Source: Nitrosotalea sp.
GTDB taxonomy: Archaea; Halobacteriota; Syntropharchaeia; Alkanophagales; Methanospirareceae
Length of the DNA stretch: 6,028 bases
Direction: 5' to 3'
Assembly (NCBI GenBank): GCA_020725315.1
Contig: DYFG01000096.1
Coordinates: forward strand, 1-6,028
The translations under genes were made by a program, and so were the position numbers. Below, piece by piece: positions 1 through 5,113 of the stretch (positions are counted from its first letter, which is position 1; each line of letters opens with the position of its first letter). The notes under the pieces are model-generated. The model did not search any database, was not told where the DNA came from, and was given only the letters and a program-made list of their open reading frames with translations.

Positions 1-39
1 CTCACGGAAGAGGAGCTGCTGCAGGCGCGGGGATGGTAG
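1..39 (+). CDS. C-terminal end of an unidentified gene (partial)
   Basis: The first 39 bases read in frame as LTEEELLQARGW followed by TAG. Only these 12 residues are visible, so the product cannot be named. The dense Glu/Leu run suggests a helical C-terminus. The reading is supported only by its being open from the window edge and by the sharp change to AT-rich non-coding sequence right after the stop. It could also be a chance open frame. Confidence 0.3.
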   Translation, partial: LTEEELLQARGW

Positions 40-310
40 AGAGAGTTGTTTAATTGTAATTGCTCAATATCTTGTGGTATAAATTCTAAACACTAAAATC
101 TAAATCCTAAACAAACTCCAATATCTAAACTCTAAATTCAAAACGAACCTTTTTTTGGGATTTTGGATTTTGATTAATTTGGTGCTTAGGATTTGGGATT
201 TTCCACTCTTTATTGAGCAGGTTCTTAATGCCGCAACTCAGTCCAATTTTAGCTTCTTACCAGTCTTCTTTTTGTGTCTACACGAGTAATTTCCAGAGGT
301 AAATAAATTA
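40..310. other. AT-rich intergenic region without a recognisable gene
   Basis: No convincing coding frame is present on either strand. The left part holds the CTAAA-type repeat tract listed separately. The right part (about 205-310) is plain sequence with only short open frames, including a Lys-rich - strand tail ending at 238-240 that I do not recognise. The region separates the first gene from the decayed vapC and may be a recombination scar. Confidence 0.6.
81..204. repeat. Degenerate CTAAA/TTTAG-type repeat tract in imperfect inverted arrangement
   Basis: Bases 81-144 are a run of 6-8 base units ending in CTAAA or similar (TTCTAAA, TCTAAA, TCCTAAA, CTCTAAA). After a T7 run at 150-156, bases 157-204 hold the complementary type of unit (GGGATTTT, GGATTTTG, TTAGGATTTGGGA). 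The reverse complement of the right part, which contains AAATCCTAA, aligns loosely with AAATCCTAA at 102-110. The whole tract can therefore be read as a long imperfect inverted repeat around the T-run. It is not a CRISPR array: units are short, degenerate and without spacers. Confidence 0.6.
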
Positions 311-633
311 ATGGGCAAATCCGGCTTGCAAGCCCCGGCATTATGCCATACGAAGTTCTCAATGCCTTACGATATAGTGGTTTATACTCGAAGGAAGAGC
401 TGGCTGGCGTTGTCAGATCCTTGGAGAGGTATGGAATAGAGCTTTGGGAGTTGAGGAGGGAGTAGGGGGAAAGGGTTGCAGAAGTGGCGATAGAACTTGA
501 TGTAAGTGTTTATGATGCTGGTTATGCAGTACTCGCTCAGATTGCCAATGCAAGATTGGTGACGGCTGATGAAGAAATCATGACCAAAGCTAAGAACCTT
601 ATTGATGTGAAGCACATGAAAGATTTGATATAG
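311..633 (+). pseudogene. vapC: Decayed VapC-type PIN-domain toxin gene
   Basis: From 343 the frame reads MPYEVLNALRYSG, then a helical stretch to a TAG at 463-465. The same frame continues without a gap as GERVAEVAIELDVSVYDAGY and ends LVTADEEIMTKAKNLIDV to TAG at 631-633. PYEVLNAL, the SVYDAxY segment and LVTADEE are the middle and C-terminal acidic motifs of VapC PIN ribonucleases, normally about 130-140 residues. The N-terminal strand with the first catalytic Asp is absent. Bases 311-342 encode GLQAPAL in another frame, which fits the residues usually preceding PYEV, so a one-base loss near 342 is inferred. With N-terminal loss, frameshift and nonsense codon, no active toxin is expected. 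No VapB partner is visible. Confidence 0.75.
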
Positions 634-641
634 CATCCCTC

Positions 642-649
642 TTTTATAG
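642..649 (+). promoter_or_regulatory. TATA-like box of the MNT/HEPN pair
   Basis: TTTTATAG lies about 26 bases upstream of the ATG at 672, and no Shine-Dalgarno sequence precedes that ATG. This is the spacing expected for an archaeal promoter giving a leaderless mRNA. The call rests on sequence and spacing only. Confidence 0.45.
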
Positions 650-671
650 TCAAAATGTAAATTTTAAATCA

Positions 672-1085
672 ATGCTAACGACCGAAATAAAAGAGGACTT
701 CGAATTCATCAAGGGTGAGGTCAATGGTGTGCTCTTATTCGGCTCCGCCGCGAAGGGCGAACTCAGCACGAGATCTGATATTGACATCGCTCTTGTTAAT
801 CCCGGAACCGATAAAGTACTCCTCAAGGTATTCGCGCGACTCGGCGGGAAATACGACGTAAAAATCTTTGAGGATTTACCTCTTCTTATAAAAATGGAGA
901 TCATTAAACATCATCGCGCCATTTTCGGTGACGAGGTCAAACTATCCTACTATTTCTACCGGTTTCGAAAGGAATGGAACGATATGGAGTATCGGATAAA
1001 GCGCAACCAGTTCAAAAGCGCAGCAGAAATGATGAACCAGCGGAAGGCATGGCTGAGAGGTAAAAATGAACGAACGATACCTTAA
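672..1085 (+). CDS. mntA: MNT-type nucleotidyltransferase antitoxin (MntA-like)
   Basis: This 137-residue protein belongs to the minimal nucleotidyltransferase family. The signature GSX10DXD is exact: G24, S25, then D36 and D38 within TRSDIDIAL. D62 in the YDVKIF strand is the likely third metal-binding acid. The segment DLPLLIKMEIIKHHRAIFGDE and the following helix are typical of this family. Characterised MntA antitoxins transfer AMP to the partner HEPN ribonuclease HepT and silence it. The partner gene overlaps the last 20 bases. The catalytic residues are intact, so it may still be active even though the toxin is truncated. The basic C-terminus after about residue 115 is more variable. 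The ATG at 672 is preferred because it fits the TATA spacing and leaves the first beta-alpha unit complete. Confidence 0.85.
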   Translation: MLTTEIKEDFEFIKGEVNGVLLFGSAAKGELSTRSDIDIALVNPGTDKVLLKVFARLGGKYDVKIFEDLPLLIKMEIIKHHRAIFGDEVKLSYYFYRFRKEWNDMEYRIKRNQFKSAAEMMNQRKAWLRGKNERTIP

Positions 1086-1272
1086 AAAGATAGAGATTCT
1101 GGAACGTGAATCGGAATTCATCACTAACCATAAGATAACGGATGAAGTAACAGAACGAGCTGCTCTTTATTCTCTCCAAATCTGCATAGAGTCCGGAATG
1201 GACATCATCGCGATGAAAGTCAAAGATATTGGATTGGTTGTTGAGGATGACTATACAAATATTGCAGACTAA
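1066..1272 (+). CDS. hepT: Truncated HEPN-domain toxin (HepT/DUF86-like)
   Basis: The 68-residue product starts MNERYLKKIEILERESEFI and continues into ERAALYSLQICIE, MDIIAMKVKDIGLV and EDDYTNI. This is the N-terminal half of HepT-like HEPN toxins. Family members run to about 100-145 residues and carry the RNase motif RX4-6H after this point; that motif is absent here. The frame stops with TAA at 1270-1272, where the convergent cas2 gene ends, and no continuation exists in the other + frames. A good ribosome-binding site (GAGAGGT, 5 bases upstream) and the 20-base overlap with mntA show operon coupling. The product is probably a non-catalytic remnant, though it may still bind MntA through its helices. 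The family call is firm; loss of function is inference. Confidence 0.75.
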   Translation: MNERYLKKIEILERESEFITNHKITDEVTERAALYSLQICIESGMDIIAMKVKDIGLVVEDDYTNIAD

Positions 1273-1526
1273 ATTATACACCCAATATTCGCCTTCTCAA
1301 TACCTAACGTCTCGATTCTCACCTGCTCCTTCGTCCTGAACGTGTAGAACCGCACGGAATCTTCATGCATGAGTTCCTTCAAATTGTGCTGTATCTGCTT
1401 GTACTGCGAGTCCGTGAGCTCTCCCTCAAAGACCGAGTTCTGCACCCAGTCCATAGAGCGTCGCAGGTATTGAGAGACCTTCGCTACACGCTCTACATTC
1501 ACATCGTACACGATTATGACATACAT
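1269..1526 (-). CDS. cas2: CRISPR-associated endoribonuclease/integrase subunit Cas2
   Basis: The 85-residue protein begins MYVIIVYDVNVERVAKVSQY, the classic Cas2 ferredoxin-like first strand with the conserved Asp at position 8. It continues through YLRRSMDWVQNSVFEGEL and closes with VRFYTF and a C-terminal strand. Length is normal for the family. Cas2 dimers bridge two Cas1 dimers in the spacer-integration complex. The frame is open for 74 codons upstream, but that stretch overlaps the RAMP gene and precedes the canonical Cas2 N-terminus, so the ATG at 1524-1526 is chosen. AGAAGG abuts this ATG and GGGGGA lies 12 bases upstream. No cas1 is in the window. The stop overlaps the convergent HEPN stop by four bases. 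Confidence 0.93.
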   Translation of the reverse strand: MYVIIVYDVNVERVAKVSQYLRRSMDWVQNSVFEGELTDSQYKQIQHNLKELMHEDSVRFYTFRTKEQVRIETLGIEKANIGCII

Positions 1527-1644
1527 CCTTCTAATGTGTCCCCCTGATCGCTTTAGCTCCTCCTTTTTTACGAGCCATCCTCTACCAAGAGCATGAAAAA
1601 ACAGTCTCCGTCTCTTTATCTTAGCTCTCGAACAAATAGTGGAG

Positions 1645-2475
1645 TCATGGAATAGCCACCCATAAGCCAAATTCCGTGATTTTAAAGGTTTTATCTTCGT
1701 TGAGAATGGAGCTTGGAACCCAACAAATCTCAACTGAATGCTTTTCACCGAAACATCCAGTTTCTTTATCTGTTTCTCTACTTACAAATGGTTCAGTAAC
1801 TCTCTTAAGATTCTTATCAGTAATAGCATCTGCTAAAATTGGCTTGCCTGTGGCTAACTCTATTTCAGGGTGGTTATTCTCTCTTATCGGTTTATAGCTA
1901 AAGACATTGTGAGCCTCAGCATGGATACTTTCTAAGAGTAGATGTCCAAAACCATAGGTACGCTCGCCACCTATTTGTATTTCCTTGAGGGCCTTAAGCC
2001 GGATATCTTTGATTTCTGAGGGAGTTTCGTTTGACTCAAAGATGTAGCCCACGAGATATACGTTAGAGTTAGAATTCACAGAAAACCTATTTTCTTGGAT
2101 TGGGCAAACAGTCCTCCTATGGCTGAGCAATTCGATTTCGTGCAGGCTTCCTTCCTCTGCACCGAGACGATACGGGTCGATGGCTGTAGAGGCATACGAT
2201 GTGAGCAAAGCTCTTTCTACTACATTAGCAGGGATACTAATAGAATCAACCTTGTATGTGAGTCCTTTAGGCTCGTAAAACGGAAGTAATGGTTTATCGC
2301 CGCTGGCATCAAAGCACGGATAAAAGTAAGTGGTACGAAGATAGTTTTTCACTTTGTCGCTTATGTCCACGTAATCGTTATTTCCAATAATGCGAGTAAT
2401 ACGAGCTGATAGAGCACCCCACAGCATACGCACCGTTACATATAACCGAGTACGTTGAATATTGCCAATTTTCAT
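1645..2475 (-). CDS. CRISPR-associated RAMP-superfamily protein (type III-like, subfamily uncertain)
   Basis: This 276-residue protein carries the RAMP glycine-rich loop IGGERTYGFGHL at residues 168-179. Near the N-terminus is RTRLYVTVRMLWGALSARIT (9-28), which resembles the 'R-x-x-Y-x-P-G-x-x-L-x-G-A-L' helix of Cas5/Cas7-type effector subunits such as Csx10 or Cmr/Csm members. Those proteins bind crRNA or build the type III effector backbone. The mid-protein position of the Gly-loop argues against a standard Cas6, where it sits at the C-terminus. cas2 follows 118 bases downstream on the same strand. Odd points: the protein begins almost at the LxGAL helix, so the first ferredoxin strand seems short or missing, and a 13-bp tandem duplication touches the start codon. 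RAMP membership is fairly secure; the exact subfamily is not. Confidence 0.75.
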   Translation of the reverse strand: MKIGNIQRTRLYVTVRMLWGALSARITRIIGNNDYVDISDKVKNYLRTTYFYPCFDASGDKPLLPFYEPKGLTYKVDSISIPANVVERALLTSYASTAIDPYRLGAEEGSLHEIELLSHRRTVCPIQENRFSVNSNSNVYLVGYIFESNETPSEIKDIRLKALKEIQIGGERTYGFGHLLLESIHAEAHNVFSYKPIRENNHPEIELATGKPILADAITDKNLKRVTEPFVSRETDKETGCFGEKHSVEICWVPSSILNEDKTFKITEFGLWVAIP

Positions 2476-2499
2476 CTCTGAAAAACATCTCTGAAAAAC
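2474..2499. repeat. Perfect 13-bp tandem duplication at the RAMP gene start
   Basis: ATCTCTGAAAAAC occurs twice back to back (2474-2486 and 2487-2499). On the - strand each copy begins the sequence GTTTTTCAGAGAT, so each yields an ATG. The length is not a multiple of three, so the upstream ATG (2486-2488) is out of frame with the RAMP gene. The Shine-Dalgarno-like GGTGAGGTG (complement of 2499-2507) is 23 bases from the RAMP ATG now and would be 10 bases away with a single copy. Confidence 0.85.
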
Positions 2500-2526
2500 A
2501 CCTCACCTTACTTACCTTACTTTTTG

Positions 2527-2542
2527 ATTTATTTATATTTAT
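2527..2542 (-). promoter_or_regulatory. Candidate TATA box for RAMP-cas2
   Basis: The - strand reads ATAAATATAAATAAAT, an A/T-only stretch with archaeal TATA character. It lies about 55-65 bases upstream of the RAMP ATG, placing a start site near 2505-2510. The whole 2476-2675 interval between feoB and the RAMP gene otherwise shows no gene. AT-richness alone could give this match. Confidence 0.35.
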
Positions 2543-2675
2543 CCATACCTAACCTCCTACATCTTCGACATTCATCTCTTCGCACCTTTATCGGCACATG
2601 GTTACGCGTCGTTAGAGCTGTGGCTGCCTTCATTTTTGAATTTTACTGTTTGGAATAGGAGGCCCTCACCAAAGA

Positions 2676-4397
2676 TCATATTCCAATCACGATCACTCTC
2701 ATGATTATGCCAACCGACAACGAAACGACCGCCATCAAGCCAACTGCTTTGAGCATAGCCAGGCTGCCTAACTCCCGGAACAAAACCACAAACGCCGCAA
2801 TGCACGGGAAATACGTGGTCAATATTATGCAAGAAATCGTCAATTGTTGCGGAGTCATACCCAAAGGCAATAACATGCCAATCGCTATATCCTTCCTGAG
2901 GATTCCCAGGATCAATGCGACAATCGCTCCTTCTGGTAAACCGAGCACCGTCGTGAGAATGGGGGAGAATATTCGGGAGAGTATGTCGATCATGCCCGAT
3001 ACAGAGAGCAGGTTCACGATGAAGATGCCTAATATAACAAAGGGAACCGCCTCAGCGAGAAAGCCATACGCCTTGGACCACGTTTTCTTGAGTAACGTTC
3101 TGGGATCGGGTTTTCGATAGGGGGGGACTTCCAATAATAACTCCGGACTCTCTCCTTTGACAATTCTTTTCAACAGCAAGCCTAAAGAGATATAGAGCAC
3201 TAAAAGGGTAGAATAGACGATGAGTATCCATTTCATGCCATATCTACCCAGAATTGCAAAGATCATTGCTGATTGAGCCATGCACGGAATCGCGATAGCC
3301 ATGAGTGTCATTGCGATGAACCGCTGCTTTTCTGTTTCCAGTATGCGCGTCGCTAACGCACCGGGTACGTTACACCCACAGCCTAATATCGTTGGCACGA
3401 TCGCTGATCCATGCAATCCGAGCTTGTGCAAACCGGTATCGACGAGAACCGCGAGTCGTGGTAAATAGCCTGTGTCTTCGAGTATACTGAGCATGAAATA
3501 AAAGGTGATGACAAACGGCAGCACCACACCAAAAGGGACATATAATCCCGTCGTCAGGAGACCCAAGGACTGCTCGAAATCCAAGGATTCAATAGTGGAT
3601 GTACCCACTAAGAGATCGTGTAACAACCCGCTCGACACAAATGAATTGACAGCGCCCACAATCAACGGTCCGTAGTACGCATAGAAGAGTGGATCCATCA
3701 GATAGTAAATTAGCACATTCCCTACCTCGATTATGAAGAGGAACATGAGGAGTATCACGAGTATCGCAAGGGGTATGCCCGTTGTTGGCCTCACGGTAGT
3801 ATCCGCGAGACGTTCCCACATCGTGTGATGGCGGTGATGCACTACTTGAACATCCTGAATAATTTCACCAACTTTCAACCACCGTTCCTCTTCAGACATC
3901 TGCTTGAGCGTTTTGGATGGATGAGCGTCACCGACTGCGGATGCCAGTTCCTTTATCCCCGTTCCACATATTGCACAGGTTGGGACAATCGGCACTCCAA
4001 GCACCCTCTCCAATTTTGCCACATCGATCTCAATGCCCAGATGCCTTGTCTCGTCCCACAGGTTCAATGCTATGACCGCAGGCTTCTTCGTTTCAAGAAT
4101 TTCCAGGGTCAGGTAAAGGTTCCGTTCTAAATGTGTTGCATCGACGACAGTTATGACGATATCCCCCTCGTGAAGCATGGTCTGAGCTACTGCCTCGGCT
4201 TTTGAAGTAGGCTCGAGGGAATAGGTGCCCGGTACATCAATGAGCTCGAACTTTTCTCCTCCAATGAAGGTGGTACCCTTTATAAAATCAACAGTCGTTC
4301 CGGGATAATTCGACGAGATCACATTCACACCGGTCAGACGTGAGAAAACAACACTCTTACCAACGTTCGGGCAGCCCATCAGCGTTATCTTCTTCAT
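2676..4397 (-). CDS. feoB: Ferrous iron transporter FeoB
   Basis: This 573-residue inner-membrane Fe(II) transporter has an N-terminal GTPase domain and a polytopic permease domain. The G-motifs are G1 GCPNVGKS (8-15), G2 Thr in PGTTVDF (32-38), G3 DVPG (54-57) and G4 NLWD (112-115). The G5 position reads CA (141-142) instead of the usual SA. A short linker (about 155-205) replaces the longer GDI domain of E. coli FeoB (773 residues) and contains HHRHH (187-191). Membrane segments start near 208. Gate hallmarks are present: LEDTGYLPR (306-314), GCGCNVPG (339-346), PCMAQ (371-375) and YFPCIAAF (529-536). The start overlaps the feoA stop as ATGA, indicating translational coupling. The gene appears intact. 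Confidence 0.97.
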   Translation of the reverse strand: MKKITLMGCPNVGKSVVFSRLTGVNVISSNYPGTTVDFIKGTTFIGGEKFELIDVPGTYSLEPTSKAEAVAQTMLHEGDIVITVVDATHLERNLYLTLEILETKKPAVIALNLWDETRHLGIEIDVAKLERVLGVPIVPTCAICGTGIKELASAVGDAHPSKTLKQMSEEERWLKVGEIIQDVQVVHHRHHTMWERLADTTVRPTTGIPLAILVILLMFLFIIEVGNVLIYYLMDPLFYAYYGPLIVGAVNSFVSSGLLHDLLVGTSTIESLDFEQSLGLLTTGLYVPFGVVLPFVITFYFMLSILEDTGYLPRLAVLVDTGLHKLGLHGSAIVPTILGCGCNVPGALATRILETEKQRFIAMTLMAIAIPCMAQSAMIFAILGRYGMKWILIVYSTLLVLYISLGLLLKRIVKGESPELLLEVPPYRKPDPRTLLKKTWSKAYGFLAEAVPFVILGIFIVNLLSVSGMIDILSRIFSPILTTVLGLPEGAIVALILGILRKDIAIGMLLPLGMTPQQLTISCIILTTYFPCIAAFVVLFRELGSLAMLKAVGLMAVVSLSVGIIMRVIVIGI

Positions 4398-4693
4398 ATC
4401 TTTTGGATTAAAATCTGCCGTGCCATCCCCCTCCCAATTGCTATCAGCGTTCCTTCAACGTCTATGACGAGCGGCCCCCTCGCAGGTTGTGTCGCTCTTA
4501 TCTCGACGATTTTTCCTTCCTTGAGTCCCATCGTCCTGAAGTGGCGTTGCCTCCCACTGCCAGCTCCTAACGCAACAATTTTCGCCCGTTCGCCGGGTAA
4601 CAGCGTAGTAAGGAGGACCGGTCCTCTATCCGTGTTCGTTTTTTCACCTGTTTTCATATCACTCAACTGCTTCTCCACCATATCCTTACCCAC
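4394..4693 (-). CDS. feoA: FeoA-like SH3-domain iron transport protein
   Basis: The 99-residue product is a cytoplasmic SH3-like FeoA, thought to assist FeoB. Core signatures run in order: LLPGERAKIVALGAG (31-45), RTMGLKEGKIVEI (53-65), PARGPLVIDVEGTLIAIGRG (70-89), then a closing strand QILIQKI. Family members are about 75-90 residues and begin near LLPGE, so the first 28 residues are an extra polar tail. The longest start is a GTG at 4691-4693 with GAGGAG three bases upstream. An ATG four codons later (4679-4681), preceded by GTAAGGAT, is also possible. The stop overlaps the feoB start. Expression is probably controlled from the region 4710-4790, where metal-regulator-like repeats lie. Confidence 0.93.
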   Translation of the reverse strand: MGKDMVEKQLSDMKTGEKTNTDRGPVLLTTLLPGERAKIVALGAGSGRQRHFRTMGLKEGKIVEIRATQPARGPLVIDVEGTLIAIGRGMARQILIQKI

Positions 4694-4762
4694 ATACTCC
4701 TCTTCCTATCTCTACTTTAAAGTTAGGAATACAAAAACCATACCCTAAAAAGATTCGGTTTT

Positions 4763-4770
4763 GTTTAAAG
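4763..4770 (-). promoter_or_regulatory. Candidate TATA box of the feoAB operon
   Basis: The - strand reads CTTTAAAC about 70 bases upstream of the feoA start, giving a predicted start site near 4740. The operator-like inverted repeat sits immediately upstream of it. A competing candidate is the perfect palindrome ACTTTAAAGT at 4714-4723, which would place transcription close to the GTG/ATG itself. The sequence does not decide between them. Confidence 0.35.
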
Positions 4771-4789
4771 AACCTAAAAAAGTTAGGTT
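4771..4789. promoter_or_regulatory. Perfect inverted repeat, possible DtxR-family metal-regulator operator
   Basis: AACCTAA, five bases (AAAAG), then TTAGGTT form a perfect 7-bp inverted repeat. The half-site TTAGG(TT) is that of the bacterial DtxR/IdeR operators, and archaea use DtxR-family regulators for iron genes. Further TTAGG (4723-4727) and CCTAA (4744-4748) half-sites lie nearby. The orientation (CCTAA then TTAGG) is the reverse of the classical TTAGG...CCTAA order, so it is not a canonical box. The same sequence could fold as a weak hairpin ending the upstream gene. Confidence 0.45.
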
Positions 4790-4796
4790 TTTGGAG

Positions 4797-4802
4797 AAAA
4801 AA
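4797..4802 (-). terminator. Possible U-tract terminator of the CbiX/FmdE gene
   Basis: The - strand carries T6 about 20 bases after the stop at 4822, followed by the AACCTAA/TTAGGTT hairpin and another T6 in its loop region. Archaeal termination often uses plain U-tracts without a strong stem. The call is weak because the whole interval is AT-rich. Confidence 0.3.
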
Positions 4803-4821
4803 CGATAATTTCTCTCACATC

Positions 4822-5113
4822 TCACCTAACATAGAATAGCCTTATCGCTGGTATTCTGTCGTGGTAGACCTTTCCATTGGCATCTACGAATTCGGTGCAA
4901 GTGATGTTTCCACCGATTACATGTTTGTATGGTGCGTGTATTATCTGTGGGTATGAACCTGTTTTTATGATATAAGAATAGATGATGCCTTCTTGCAGTC
5001 TCAGTGTCTGGTTAAATGAAAGGTTGTGGTAGTCGCCAATGTAACCGTTCCATTCTGCGATTGCACAATCGCCCGTTGTCTCGTTCCATATCACTGCGGA
5101 TTCCGTATATATC
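4822..5113 (-). CDS. C-terminal module of the surface protein, cut off by a frameshift
   Basis: This frame continues the upstream protein after a shift near 5106-5112. It reads IYTESAVIWNETTGDCAIAE, a WNGY/GDYHNLSF region, KTGSYPQIIHAPYKHV, then CTEFVDANGKVYHDRIPAIR and TGA. I recognise the run GSYPQIIHA...FVDANGKxYxDxIPAIR from C-termini of exported, often beta-helix, proteins of archaea of the ANME/methanogen type; this is from memory, not a search. Five N-x-S/T sequons occur in about 95 residues. Read alone, its first ATG would be at 5092-5094, but no ribosome-binding site supports independent translation. It is best seen as the detached end of the gene at 5012-6028. Confidence 0.6.

Noticed and set aside
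81..204. CRISPR array
   Set aside because: Units are 6-8 bases, degenerate and without unique spacers; no regularly spaced repeats of 24-37 bases occur anywhere in the window.
238..300. Lys-rich - strand tail ending KKTGKKLKLD
   Set aside because: It is only about 20-25 codons after AT-rich sequence, with no recognisable family; too short to call.
463..465. In-frame TAG in the VapC relic as a possible pyrrolysine codon
   Set aside because: The same gene has lost its N-terminus and carries a frameshift, and TAG also terminates other frames here (37-39, 631-633, cas2), so a nonsense mutation is simpler.
382..636. 84-residue - strand open frame
   Set aside because: It is the antisense shadow of the VapC relic, which shows clear PIN motifs on the + strand.
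1527..1748. N-terminally extended version of cas2 (159 residues)
   Set aside because: MYVIIVYDVN is the canonical Cas2 beginning, and most of the extension overlaps the RAMP gene in another frame.
2602..2832. 76-residue - strand open frame at the end of feoB
   Set aside because: It lies mostly inside feoB in another frame and resembles no family; it is a shadow frame.
2701..3120. 139-residue + strand open frame opposite feoB
   Set aside because: It is antisense to conserved FeoB membrane segments, and its composition mirrors their codons.
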